A stretch of 64,000 nt of DNA. It comes from Aquimarina sp. RZ0. Its GTDB lineage: Bacteria; Bacteroidota; Bacteroidia; Flavobacteriales; Flavobacteriaceae. Positions 35,577-46,549 of the stretch are shown here, piece by piece (the stretch's first letter is position 1; each line of letters starts with the position of its first letter). Made by a program: the position numbers and the translations under genes. The stretch covers positions 16,394-80,393 of the forward strand of contig NZ_VTZU01000030.1 in assembly GCF_008370685.1 (NCBI RefSeq), given 5' to 3'. The notes beneath the pieces are model-generated. The model did not search any database. It saw only the letters and a program-made list of their open reading frames with translations, and was not told where the DNA came from.

Positions 35577-35617
35577 AAATTATTATTTCTAACACTTTAG
35601 AAAACATAGGGCAATTT

Positions 35618-35779
35618 ATACCATTTTTGCTTTAAAATTACCCAAATAAAATACAGTTGTTTTTTCTTTAGGTAAAAAAGAAAAGTTCAGCATAGCCTAA
35701 GCCCTACGGTTAATTTTTATTTTGAAGCATAAGGGAAAAGAACAAATTTTAGTGAGTAATTTTAAGGTAGAAATGGTAT
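35618..35779. mobile_element. Divergent MITE-like element of the same length (162 bp, family B)
   Basis: The terminal inverted repeats are ATACCATTTTTGCTTTAAAA at the left and ATACCATTTCTACCTTAAAA when the right end is reverse-complemented. The unit is exactly 162 bp like the family-A copies and shares with them the internal TTTTTTCTTTA and the CAGCATAGC...CTACGGTTAATTTTT core, but has different outer ends. Non-coding. It lies between the tautomerase gene and atpC. Confidence 0.7.
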
Positions 35780-35828
35780 AAGAAATCGCATAACCAAAAG
35801 ACATAATCGAATCTATCCTTTAAAAACA

Positions 35829-35862
35829 AAAATCCCTATTAATGATTATTAACAGGGATTTT
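35829..35862 (-). terminator. Terminator of the atpD-atpC operon
   Basis: AAAATCCCT and AGGGATTTT flank a second inner stem TTAAT/ATTAA. It begins 26 bases after the atpC stop, with A/T-rich flanks on both sides. Confidence 0.75.
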
Positions 35863-35887
35863 GTAATATGGATATTGTAATTACGAA

Positions 35888-36163
35888 TTAGTCAGCTAAA
35901 ACGATTACTTTATTATCTTTCATTTCGATAGTTCCAGAATTTATAGAAAGTAATGTTACTCCATTATCTTTCACAAATTTCTCAGCAACCTCTTCCTCTA
36001 TATTCATATCGCCATATATCTTTATAGTACCTTTGGCAAGTAAAGAAACAATAGGTGCGTGATTATCTAACATCTGAAACTCTCCATTTACACCTGGCAC
36101 TGCAACAGAGGTTACATCACCACTAAATAATACTGATTCTGGAGTTACTATTTCTAAATACAT
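35888..36163 (-). CDS. atpC: ATP synthase epsilon subunit (short form)
   Basis: 91 residues. The protein is the rotor-stalk F1 epsilon subunit. The beta-sandwich domain is complete (MYLEIVTPESVLFSGDVTSV, then VPGVNGEFQMLDNHAPIVSLL and SINSGTIEMKDNKVIVLAD). The C-terminal two-helix inhibitory domain of E. coli epsilon (~45 residues) is absent, as in other Bacteroidota, so ATPase inhibition must work differently. It follows atpD by 89 bases on the same strand. Confidence 0.95.
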   Translation of the reverse strand: MYLEIVTPESVLFSGDVTSVAVPGVNGEFQMLDNHAPIVSLLAKGTIKIYGDMNIEEEVAEKFVKDNGVTLLSINSGTIEMKDNKVIVLAD

Positions 36164-36252
36164 ATGTATCGTTGTTTGTTATTCATTGTTAGTCGATAAT
36201 TATTTAGAACTACTTTTTCTAAAAACTATCAAACTAGTAACAATTCACTAAA

Positions 36253-37779
<1,527 letters not shown>

Positions 37780-37845
37780 TTAGTATTTAACTATTTAAAA
37801 AGACCCCTATTTCCTTACTTATAAATACGACCTTTTTTCAGGCTG

Positions 37846-37853
37846 CAAATATA
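37846..37853 (-). promoter_or_regulatory. Candidate -7 box of the atpD promoter
   Basis: The minus strand reads TATATTTG, an exact TAnnTTTG match, ~85 bases upstream of atpD. No clear TTG lies at the right spacing, so the -33 element is weak. The rest of the 450-base stretch 37762-38211 shows nothing else I can name. Confidence 0.5.
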
Positions 37854-38211
37854 GGTTTTTAAAATGAAAAAAATGGCGTCTTTTATTTTGTTTTTTAATT
37901 GCAAAAAACACAAGACTTTTTACACCCCAAAAACAGCCTGTTTAAGAGAACTACATTTGATTTTGAGATCATTAAATAATAATAATCGAATATGTATGTT
38001 TTTTATTTTCAAGGATAGTTTACATATACAATAGAACACAATTCATAAACGATACACTTAAAACACAGAAAAATATTTGATCAAATGCTGTTTTTTGATC
38101 TTATGTCATTTCATATAAATCAGAACAATAATTTAATGAATAGTAATCAGTATTAACTATCAGATAATATACAATACAAACGTACACAATTATGAGATTC
38201 GCAACTATTCT

Positions 38212-39909
38212 CTAATTGACTTTTATAAGAAGTAGTTCTTTATCCAGAAAATCTCTTAAAGATACGTCCTCTGGTAGACGTAATTTTGATTTTGCCCGAT
38301 ATCTGGCTGTTTTAACAGTATTAGAATTAACATTTAATAAATTAGCTGAGTCTTTTACAGAAAAACCTAGTTTTACTAACAAACAATGCCTTATATCAGT
38401 TTTAGAAAGTTCCGGACAAAACTCTTTAAGCTGCATTACCAAACCTGGGTATTGAGATTCTATCCGTCTGGGCAACGTATTACCTGATTCATTATTTCTC
38501 AAAAACTGATCAAATGATTTTATTGGTTTCTTTAATTTCTCAGGAATATCGTCCTCAATAGCGGTTTTAAACTCATCCCGAATCTCCATAAGTCCATCCA
38601 TTTTTTTTGTGATCCCGATCAATGTGGCAGAAAGCTCATCTTCTCTTAATTTAATATGATTTTGTAATATTTTTTTCTCATCTTTCTTTAAATTTTTAGC
38701 TTGATTTTTTTTATGATAATGGATAAAAGCAATACTTCCGAATATCAGAGCTACTACCCCAAGAAATAAACTAATAATATAATATTTTTGTCTACCATTG
38801 GCTTTGGATAATTTGTATTCTTTGAGTTTTATTTTCTTATTTTCTTTAGCCACTTCAATAGCCTCTAATTTAGTTTCATAAAATTCTGTATAAATCTTTT
38901 TTTCAAGATTCCTTATACTATCAACCATGTGATTTTTTTGATTGTTATAATAAAGAGCAGAATCTTTTTTACCCATTTCTATGTAATAACTGGTAAGATA
39001 TCCATATAATTTAGGAAGGTCATTCGGTGGAGATTTTTTAATAGCTTTTCTCATCATATGAATGGCTTTTTTAAGCTGTCCCAATTTTGCATAAGGAAGC
39101 GACGAAAATTGATAATGATTTACCAATCCTGTAGGCCAATATTTTTTCAATAGATTAAAATTAGCCTTTAGTGAATCTATTGATTTTTGATACTCCTGTT
39201 TATAATAATAATTATGTGACTGAAACACTTTAGCATAAACATAATGTAAACTATCCTGATTTTGAGAGGATTCTCGAATAACATCATCTAATAGAGGCTT
39301 ACTATACTCCGGTTTTTCTAGAGATTGATAGGCAATAGCTAACGAAACCTTCATAACATTTTTGGATCTGACATTTACATGAATAGTATCTTTGATAACT
39401 TTTTGAATTTGTTTAATCACCAAATCATATTGCCCTTTATACAGATAACAATCAGCAATTACCTGGTTTAATTTAAAGTTAACCTTAGAATCCTTTTCAT
39501 TATATAACCGTATAGCATCAACATTGTATGGCAAAGCATATTCTGGCAAGTAAAACTTATACAATAATATGTATCCCATTGCCCTCAAATATTCTAAATG
39601 TAGCTTGGTATCGGGATATAGTTTTTGATATTTATCAAATTGTCTGCTATAGCTAAATATGCTATCAATATTAGGGTGAGCATAATAATAACGTAGGATT
39701 TCTATATGCGGTCTTAAAATCCCTCTCTTATACCCTATTTTTTTTGATTCTTCCAGTACATTTTGATAAGAACTGTAGTCTCTATTGCTATAATTCGACC
39801 TATCCAATTGCATAAGACTATCAATCTTTTTACCTAACTGTAATGTATCTAGTTGAGCAAAAGATAGGAAACAATAAAATTGAAAGAATAAAAAAAATAA
39901 TCGTCTCAT
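38212..39909 (-). CDS. TPR sensor with transmembrane helix and LuxR-like DNA-binding domain
   Basis: 565 residues. A signal peptide (MRRLFFLFFQFYCFLSFAQ) puts a long TPR array (~residues 60-330, for example YLYKGQYDLVIKQIQKVIKD and FSSLPYAKLGQLKKAIHMMRKAI) in the periplasm. A helix at ~375-395 (YYIISLFLGVVALIFGSIAFI) crosses the membrane, followed by a coiled coil and the C-terminal HTH ELSKTDIRHCLLVKLGFSVKDSANLLNVNSNTVKTARYRAKSK (read in two halves), a GerE/LuxR-type fold. The design is a one-protein transmembrane regulator that lacks a histidine kinase. It is divergent from a small lipoprotein at 40241-40687. Confidence 0.85.
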   Translation of the reverse strand: MRRLFFLFFQFYCFLSFAQLDTLQLGKKIDSLMQLDRSNYSNRDYSSYQNVLEESKKIGYKRGILRPHIEILRYYYAHPNIDSIFSYSRQFDKYQKLYPDTKLHLEYLRAMGYILLYKFYLPEYALPYNVDAIRLYNEKDSKVNFKLNQVIADCYLYKGQYDLVIKQIQKVIKDTIHVNVRSKNVMKVSLAIAYQSLEKPEYSKPLLDDVIRESSQNQDSLHYVYAKVFQSHNYYYKQEYQKSIDSLKANFNLLKKYWPTGLVNHYQFSSLPYAKLGQLKKAIHMMRKAIKKSPPNDLPKLYGYLTSYYIEMGKKDSALYYNNQKNHMVDSIRNLEKKIYTEFYETKLEAIEVAKENKKIKLKEYKLSKANGRQKYYIISLFLGVVALIFGSIAFIHYHKKNQAKNLKKDEKKILQNHIKLREDELSATLIGITKKMDGLMEIRDEFKTAIEDDIPEKLKKPIKSFDQFLRNNESGNTLPRRIESQYPGLVMQLKEFCPELSKTDIRHCLLVKLGFSVKDSANLLNVNSNTVKTARYRAKSKLRLPEDVSLRDFLDKELLLIKVN

Positions 39910-40240
39910 AGATTTATTTTATACGCCAAATTGTCTAATAAATAAACGTTTATTAAACCAATAACCCTACTCATAATTGTTAAATTATAACAAAAAAATT
40001 CGTCATTTTTCAAGAAAAAAAATCGACAAAACAACTGCTTACCTTTTGATATCCTCATATGATGACCTTTTGATGACCTCTTTTTTATCAATATTATTCC
40101 AAATCTATTTAATTTTGAAACGACAATTTTATTCAGACCGGTCGAACAATTGTTTTAACACTAAATTATATGCTAAAAACTGATACAGAAATTGGTTGGC
40201 ATATGTTATAAATATTAATAACTTAAAATCTAATAAAAAA

Positions 40241-40687
40241 ATGAAAACTAACAAAATTAATATACTAGTAATTCTTATTGCGATTATTTCTTTTGCTTCC
40301 TGCGAAAAGGAAGAGACAAACTTAGAACCATTATCCGTAGAAGCTGAAATTGCTGAATTCGAAAATTTTATAAAAGAATCTGGATCTGATGAAGGAGATG
40401 GTGGAAATTCTGGAGAACAAGTATCAAATTGCACTATCGATGGGCTTTTTGATCGTGTGACAAGAATAGGGCATTTTGTTGGAGTAAATGGATCTGTTTC
40501 TCAATATGGTGCTGATGCTTCAGCGACATGGACTATAAATGGTACTGTGTTCATTCCCAGAAGACCTACATTCATAAATATTAATAATCATATTTCTCAA
40601 CCAGGTACTATAGAAGTATGCTTTACAGTTGTTTCTACAGATTGTGGTACCGTAAAAAAATGTAGTCCGATAGATTTTCAGGGATAA
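40241..40687 (+). CDS. Small lipoprotein of unknown function
   Basis: 148 residues from ATG 40241; the frame is open from 40196, but the earlier ATG only adds a hydrophilic extension in front of the signal peptide. The lipobox is SFASC followed by EKEETNLEPLSVEAEIAEFE. The C-terminal part has four cysteines (SNCTIDG, EVCF, DCGT, KKCS) that may pair as two disulfides, in a beta-rich Ig-like stretch. No known family recognised. It stands alone between the TPR regulator and the T9SS protein and has a strong terminator. Confidence 0.75.
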   Translation: MKTNKINILVILIAIISFASCEKEETNLEPLSVEAEIAEFENFIKESGSDEGDGGNSGEQVSNCTIDGLFDRVTRIGHFVGVNGSVSQYGADASATWTINGTVFIPRRPTFININNHISQPGTIEVCFTVVSTDCGTVKKCSPIDFQG

Positions 40688-40742
40688 CATTCTTGATCAT
40701 GTGATCCTTCATCAAATATAATTAATACTTACGGGTATCAGT

Positions 40743-40773
40743 AGAAATCCGGATAAAATATCCGGATTTCTTT
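40743..40773 (+). terminator. Terminator after the small lipoprotein
   Basis: AGAAATCCGGATA (40743-40755) and its exact reverse complement (40759-40771) surround a 3-base loop. A 13-bp perfect stem, with T-rich sequence inside and after the right arm. It is 56 bases past the stop. Confidence 0.8.
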
Positions 40774-40940
40774 ACTGTAAAGAAACAAATTATTCAATTG
40801 AATTATATCTGTATACAATAAGAACTGTAAATCTCAGTCCCACAAAAAGAACCCTAAGTTTGATTGAGGAATATATATATATCTATTTATGAACTCGCTA
40901 TCCTCTATCATCTCTATCCTAAAAATATAATTAAGTCATA

Positions 40941-41102
40941 ATACGATTTATAACTAAAAATTTCGCATATCCATCGTTTCTTTTTCCTTTCTACTTCGTT
41001 TAAAAAATAAACCGTAGCTATAGCTATGCTTGATTTTTTTGCCTTGCATAAAGAAAAAATAATTCAATGAATTTATACGAATTTTTTAATCACAAATCGT
41101 AT
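40941..41102 (-). mobile_element. MITE-like element, copy 3 (162 bp, inverted)
   Basis: The reverse complement of this stretch matches copy 2 at all but one of 162 positions (GATGGATATG instead of GATGAATATG). It is in the opposite orientation to copies 1 and 2 and ends 14 bases before the ATG of the T9SS protein gene at 41117. No clear target duplication is visible. The rest of 40774-40940 shows no other signal. Confidence 0.85.
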
Positions 41103-41116
41103 AATTCCATTTTAAA

Positions 41117-44100
41117 ATGAAATATATATACATCCTGTCGATTTTGTTGATTTCTTTTTTAAATCAACCTGTACTGTATGGTCAAAAAAAAATGAATGCC
41201 TCTGTACCTCAAGGCCATCAACTCTACAAGAGTCTAAAAATCAAACAAAACCAGAATAAAACACAGCTCCCATCTAAAGTAACGGACAAAGCTACAGATC
41301 GATTCTATTATGAACTGGATCGTACCTGCGATCCGCTAACTCGAAAAATCCCAAAAGACATTCACAAAAAAGAAGCGTTATTTGCTAAAAACTCTAAATC
41401 ATTAGGTTCTTTAGATAGTACATCAAAAAAATCCGGATCCAACTGGATCAACAGAGGTCCCTATAACGTAGGAGGACGTACCCGGGCACTTGCAGTAGAT
41501 ATGACCAATGAAAATGTAATCCTTGCAGGAGGTGTATCTGGAGGACTATGGAGATCTGATGATGGGGGACAAAACTGGAATAAGGTAACCAGAAAATTTC
41601 AAAATCCAAGCATAACTGCGATAGTACAGGATCCTAGACCTGGCTTTCAGCACATATGGTATTATGCCGGAGGAGAACGTTTGGGTAATTCTGCTAATCT
41701 TAATGCAGGAGGATTTTATACAGGTGCTGGTATTTATAAATCTCAGGATGGAGGACGTACCTTTGAGGTTTTGTCATCTACCACAGATGGAACCGTGAAT
41801 GCCATTTCTCAATTTGATCTTGTGAATAGTATCGCCATTAATCCTACAAATGGTGATCTGTATATCGCTACTTTTTTTGGAGTGCACAGATCTCAGGACG
41901 GAGGAGCCAGTTTTCAGGAAGTACTGGCAAGTGGAGCAGACAACAGAACAGAAATCATCGTGAGCTCTACAGGAAAATTTTATGCTTCTGTAGCGACATC
42001 AGACAGAGCTTCTGGGGTAACAGGGGTTTATTTTTCTGATGATGGCACTACTTGGACACGCATCATGGAAGATGCATTCAGCCTTATACAATACAACAGA
42101 ATCATTTGTGCCCTAAATCCATCAAATGAAAAAGAACTGTATGTTTTTGTTAATGAAGGTCGTGCTGCACCGACAAATTTCTTATATAGATACAATGCAG
42201 AAAACAACACTTATGAGAACCTTTCTCGACAACTTCCATCGTCGCGAAATAATCCTCCTGTAGGCGGATTAAATACACAATTGGGATACAATATGGTACT
42301 TGCTGTACACCCTACCAATCCTGATTTTATTATTATTGGTGGAACCAACTTATTTAGAACTACAGACGGTTTTAGAACTAATATAGAAGAAGTTCCTAAT
42401 CATTGGATTGGTGGATATTCTCCACTCAATGACGTCTCACTATACAAGAATTCTCATCCAGACATGCACGCCATTGCATTTTTTCCTTCAAACCCTGACA
42501 AGGTACTGAATGGTAATGACGGAGGCATTTTTGTTACTAATGATATTACAGCAAGTAACTCTTTTGAAGAACCCGTAAACTGGGTTTCATTAAACAACGG
42601 ATATATTACGACTCAGCCTTATGCAGTATCTTTTGATCCAAAATCAGAGAGTGATGAGTTATTAGCCGGTTTTCAGGATAACGGAACCTGGCATACAAAT
42701 CAAACAAATATTACTTCCTTTTGGGAAGAACAATTCGGAGGAGACGGAAGCTATAATGCGATTGCCGATAATGGTAGAACTCGTTATGCTTCTTCTCAGC
42801 GGGGCAATATATTACGGTTTAATTATGACGAAGACGGAAACGCAGTTTCTGTTGCCTGGGTACGCCCTGCCATAGGAAGTAATTTTTCATTTATCACCCC
42901 TTTTATTCTTGATCCTAATGACGATAATGTCATGTATATGCCTGCAGGAAGAACATTGATTAGAAATAGTAATCTTGATGAAATACCTTCTTTTGAGAGT
43001 ATTGAAGAAATAACCTCTCCAGCAGACATAAACTGGACAGAAATCACACAAACAGCATCCATACAAGACGCAAACAGGAGAGAGTTAAACAATATTACTG
43101 CCCTGGATGTATCTACGTTCCCCGAAGCTAATAAACTGTATTATGGAACAGGTCAAGGTCAGGTCTATCGATTGGATCACGCAGATTTACCTTCTAGTGA
43201 ACCTATGGATATCTTTACAGGAAAAGGATTACCTGAAAACGGTTTTGTGAGTAGCATACACGTAGATCCCAATAACTCAAATAGAGTTGTAGTCTCATTT
43301 TCCAATTACAACATCCAGAGCATATTTTATACAAAAGATGCAGGTGAAAACTGGATAGATATTAGTGGAAACCTGGAAGATAATAAAGATGGCACTGGTA
43401 ATGGACCTTCTGTACGCTGGGTATCTTTTCTGGGCAATAAAGATGGTGTGCTGGCAGGAACTAGTACAGGACTATACTATACTGATAGAATCTCACAGGA
43501 AAATACGGTCTGGAGACTGGAGAATAACCAGATTGGTGAAGGGATTGTAATGCAGATACGTACCCGAAAAGATGGAATGGCTGCTCTTGCTGTTCATGGG
43601 AATGGAGTATTCAGCAAAAAATTCAATGTAACACCTCCAGGGGGAGAAAAAACCTTATTTGTCAACAGAAAACCAGATGATATCATTTTATCTATTAAGG
43701 AAACACCACAGTCCATCACTCTGGATCTTAGTGATATTTTTAAAGAAGAAAGCGGACTCCCGATACATACTACCATAGAGAGTTCTGATAAGAATCGAGA
43801 ATTTATCGGATATGAGTTTGTTGATGATAAATTGCAAATTTTCTTTTTTGCTACCAATAGTAATGTTCCTAAAGCAGACAAAGAAGGAGAAGCGGTTATT
43901 AGAATAACAGGTACATCAGGAATACAAAAATTAGCTACGGAGTTTAAGGTACAGGTTTTTCAAAAACCAATTCTCAAACGTTTAGATGTTAGCAAACCGG
44001 TTTTAGAGATAGGTCTTCCATCTTCACAAGCAACTGACTTTATTACCGGGGACCCTCTATACATAGAAACCGCAGACACCTTTAGGATCCCTGAAGGGAA

Positions 44101-44887
44101 TACCTGGATTCTCGAACGAATGAAAATAAATGCTGTTAATGATCCTTTTTCAGGTTTAGGTTTTTCTACTCCTGGTAATGAAGCAAGAATACGTATTTAC
44201 AAGGATCAGGATGGGGAACCGGGAGAACAAATAGCAGATATGGTCAATAGCCTTAGGGCTAATCCGGTTTTAGAGGTATTTGAAGTAGGAGAATTTGATT
44301 TTGTATTTCCAGAAACCGTTCAACTCGATGGAGGCATCTACTGGGTCTCTTTTTCCAGAATAGAAGAGTTTTATTTTTTCGAAAATATTATCTGGTTACA
44401 ACAAAATAGATTACCGGATTCTACTCCTTTTGACAATCAGGAGGGAGAGCCTGTTTTTGCCGATAAAGCTGATCCTCATATAAGAGCAGCAGCAGGACAA
44501 TTATCCTCTAATACGCTCTCGGAAGAATGGATCTCCAACAATGACCGAAATGGATTCTCCTTGAGAAGTCAATTGGTATTTTCTCTTTTTGGAGAGGTTG
44601 AGAACTTTAAAAATAGAAAATCAGAAAACACCAACGAAAAAATCGATATTGCGCTTTATCCCAATCCAACTAATAGCAACTTTGATATCAAGTTTAACAA
44701 AAAACCATCAGAACGTATTCATGTTAAGGTATTAGATATAAGTGGCAAGAAAATATTCACCAAAACCTTTGATGAAAATCAAAACAAATATTCAATTAAT
44801 ACAGAAAATTGGTTTTCAGGCATATATATTATTAGAGTTACTAGCAACAATACTGAAGTTACTTCTAAAATAGTTAAAAGTAAATAA
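41117..44887 (+). CDS. T9SS-secreted BNR/sortilin-like repeat protein
   Basis: 1256 residues. A signal peptide (MKYIYILSILLISFLNQPVLYGQ) starts it. Residues ~105-850 form beta-propeller repeats of the BNR/VPS10 type with many S-x-D-G-G-x-x-W/F motifs (WRSDDGGQNWNKVT, YKSQDGGRTFEVL, HRSQDGGASFQEV, YTKDAGENWIDIS). A cadherin-like or Ig-like region follows (~860-960), then a beta domain, and the last ~75 residues are a type A T9SS sorting domain: DIALYPNPTNSNFDIKF, VKVLDISGKKIF, WFSGIYIIRVTSNN. It is exported to the surface by the type IX system. Ligand or substrate unknown. A MITE copy lies directly before its start, so its native promoter may have been displaced. Confidence 0.9.
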   Translation: MKYIYILSILLISFLNQPVLYGQKKMNASVPQGHQLYKSLKIKQNQNKTQLPSKVTDKATDRFYYELDRTCDPLTRKIPKDIHKKEALFAKNSKSLGSLDSTSKKSGSNWINRGPYNVGGRTRALAVDMTNENVILAGGVSGGLWRSDDGGQNWNKVTRKFQNPSITAIVQDPRPGFQHIWYYAGGERLGNSANLNAGGFYTGAGIYKSQDGGRTFEVLSSTTDGTVNAISQFDLVNSIAINPTNGDLYIATFFGVHRSQDGGASFQEVLASGADNRTEIIVSSTGKFYASVATSDRASGVTGVYFSDDGTTWTRIMEDAFSLIQYNRIICALNPSNEKELYVFVNEGRAAPTNFLYRYNAENNTYENLSRQLPSSRNNPPVGGLNTQLGYNMVLAVHPTNPDFIIIGGTNLFRTTDGFRTNIEEVPNHWIGGYSPLNDVSLYKNSHPDMHAIAFFPSNPDKVLNGNDGGIFVTNDITASNSFEEPVNWVSLNNGYITTQPYAVSFDPKSESDELLAGFQDNGTWHTNQTNITSFWEEQFGGDGSYNAIADNGRTRYASSQRGNILRFNYDEDGNAVSVAWVRPAIGSNFSFITPFILDPNDDNVMYMPAGRTLIRNSNLDEIPSFESIEEITSPADINWTEITQTASIQDANRRELNNITALDVSTFPEANKLYYGTGQGQVYRLDHADLPSSEPMDIFTGKGLPENGFVSSIHVDPNNSNRVVVSFSNYNIQSIFYTKDAGENWIDISGNLEDNKDGTGNGPSVRWVSFLGNKDGVLAGTSTGLYYTDRISQENTVWRLENNQIGEGIVMQIRTRKDGMAALAVHGNGVFSKKFNVTPPGGEKTLFVNRKPDDIILSIKETPQSITLDLSDIFKEESGLPIHTTIESSDKNREFIGYEFVDDKLQIFFFATNSNVPKADKEGEAVIRITGTSGIQKLATEFKVQVFQKPILKRLDVSKPVLEIGLPSSQATDFITGDPLYIETADTFRIPEGNTWILERMKINAVNDPFSGLGFSTPGNEARIRIYKDQDGEPGEQIADMVNSLRANPVLEVFEVGEFDFVFPETVQLDGGIYWVSFSRIEEFYFFENIIWLQQNRLPDSTPFDNQEGEPVFADKADPHIRAAAGQLSSNTLSEEWISNNDRNGFSLRSQLVFSLFGEVENFKNRKSENTNEKIDIALYPNPTNSNFDIKFNKKPSERIHVKVLDISGKKIFTKTFDENQNKYSINTENWFSGIYIIRVTSNNTEVTSKIVKSK

Positions 44888-44926
44888 GATAACATAAACT
44901 CGACTTAAATATCACCTTAATTGTCG

Positions 44927-44963
44927 AGCTGGGTAATACGAACAATATTACCCAGCTTTTTTT
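44927..44963. terminator. Terminator between convergent T9SS protein and SGNH genes
   Basis: AGCTGGGTAAT (44927-44937) and ATTACCCAGCT (44947-44957) pair perfectly and run into TTTTTT on the plus strand. Strong terminator for the plus-strand gene, 40 bases past its stop. Confidence 0.88.
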
Positions 44964-45006
44964 GTATATTCTGTTTTCTCATCTAGTACCTGATCGGAAA
45001 TAGACA

Positions 45007-46527
45007 CTATCTAAGCGCTTCAGCATACAGTGTAGGATAATCTACGGCTTTTACCATGGGCAGATTAGCTCCATAAGTAGTATTGATTGCCTCCATAGCT
45101 TTATTAGCTAAAAAAGCATATCCTCTCGCTGTTGGATGAACACCATCCAATGAAAAAAGTCCTCCAAAAACCAAATCATCCTGTAATAAAAACTCATCAA
45201 ACACAAGACCTCCATCTGATACTTCAACTAATAATGCATTTGCATCTACAAAAGCTAATCCTGCTTGTTGTACAGCATCAGAAATAATCGTATTAAATTG
45301 TTGAGTTGCAGTTGTAATTTCCTGTTGTTCCTCGGGAGTTAGCACCCACTTATCAGCCAAGGGAATCGCAACTCCATTGACAGATAATGGGTTTTGAGGA
45401 TCTGCTAACGTTCCTATAAAACTACTGGCTGGCAATACCAGCAGATCTTCAGCCGTAGCCTGTCGTATACTCACTAAAGCTGGATTAATAGAGGTTAAAT
45501 CAGTTAAATCTTCATCTAAAATGACCACAGCGTTTCCTGCTCCTTCCTGAAAGCTTATTGTTCTTCTTGCTATTTCCAGGTCTGCATCTTCCTGAGATAT
45601 TTCGTTTTGGTCTACAAGAAATGCAAAAGCTTGGACTATACCTCCATTATAAGCGGTATATGCACTATTTACTGCTCCAGCTGTAGCAGCATCTAACGGA
45701 ACCGGATTGTGAGGCACTGTAGTAAAATGAGCTATCGATGTGACATCTGGAATATTAGCCACAACACCCTTGGCTCCACCAGAGGTCAAAGTAGCTATCA
45801 ATGTTGTATATACCTGATTAAATAGTGCTCCCTCTGTAATCGGATCGGTTCCATCGCCACCCGAAAGTGCATATCCTAATACATCGTTATTACCAATCCA
45901 AAGTGAAAAAAAAGTAGGATTTTGTTCCATGGCATCTTCTAAAACCGAAGCGGTTGCACTTGAAGCTATTCGTGCAAAATAAGGATTTGCTTCTCCAGTT
46001 GCCACTCCTGCTACATTTCCATATCCATTAGCTAATAAATGAAAGCTTTTAGCTCCCGGAATCCCCATATTATTGAATAGACCCGAAAGCGTATTTGTTA
46101 TTTCGGTTGTCGGCATTTCGGGATCATTATCTGTTGGAGTAGTACCTAATACTCTTGGCCCCGAAAGACTTGGTGGCCCAGGATCTGGGTCGCTATAAAA
46201 ATAAAATCTTGGGTTCTGAATGACAGTGCCACCTAGCAATGCCCCTCCTATATTATCATTCATTAAAGGTTGTGTAAATGCCCCACCTCCAGCAAGAGAA
46301 AATTGCTGAGCCAGAATGTTTGGCATAGAATTTTCCTGACCTGTAATAAACAATGCACCATCTGTTAAACCGGCAGTCAATGAATTTCCTAACGCCACAT
46401 ATTTTGAAAAATCTGCGGTTCCAGAAGTAATAATTACCTCTTCTATAACTGAAGAATCATCATCTGACTCACAAGCTATACATCCAAAAATTAACAGAAT
46501 CAATAGCCATTTATATTGAATATTCAT
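45007..46527 (-). CDS. SGNH/GDSL-like hydrolase lipoprotein
   Basis: 506 residues. The lipobox FGCIAC (Cys19) is followed by ESDDDSSV. The SGNH blocks are visible: YVALGNSLTAG (block I, nucleophile Ser49; Asn in place of the Asp of GDSL), FSLWIGNNDVLGY (block III, N of GxND) and DGVHPTARGYAFLA (block V, Asp and His). A ~60-residue insert separates blocks I and III. It would hydrolyse ester bonds outside the inner membrane. Its start is 22 bases after the stop of a TonB receptor, so it is co-expressed with it and may act with the receptor on an esterified substrate, in place of SusD. Confidence 0.88.
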   Translation of the reverse strand: MNIQYKWLLILLIFGCIACESDDDSSVIEEVIITSGTADFSKYVALGNSLTAGLTDGALFITGQENSMPNILAQQFSLAGGGAFTQPLMNDNIGGALLGGTVIQNPRFYFYSDPDPGPPSLSGPRVLGTTPTDNDPEMPTTEITNTLSGLFNNMGIPGAKSFHLLANGYGNVAGVATGEANPYFARIASSATASVLEDAMEQNPTFFSLWIGNNDVLGYALSGGDGTDPITEGALFNQVYTTLIATLTSGGAKGVVANIPDVTSIAHFTTVPHNPVPLDAATAGAVNSAYTAYNGGIVQAFAFLVDQNEISQEDADLEIARRTISFQEGAGNAVVILDEDLTDLTSINPALVSIRQATAEDLLVLPASSFIGTLADPQNPLSVNGVAIPLADKWVLTPEEQQEITTATQQFNTIISDAVQQAGLAFVDANALLVEVSDGGLVFDEFLLQDDLVFGGLFSLDGVHPTARGYAFLANKAMEAINTTYGANLPMVKAVDYPTLYAEALR

Positions 46528-46549
46528 ATTTGAAATATTTTTAGATTAA

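Noticed and set aside
39977..40183. Small plus-strand ORF in the gap between the TPR regulator and the small lipoprotein
   Set aside because: Lys/Phe/Leu-rich sequence typical of A/T-rich non-coding DNA, overlapping an opposite-strand ORF, with no recognisable motif. I treat 39910-40240 as gene-free; it holds the divergent upstream regions, a small GACCGGTC palindrome near 40137, and no clear TAnnTTTG box.
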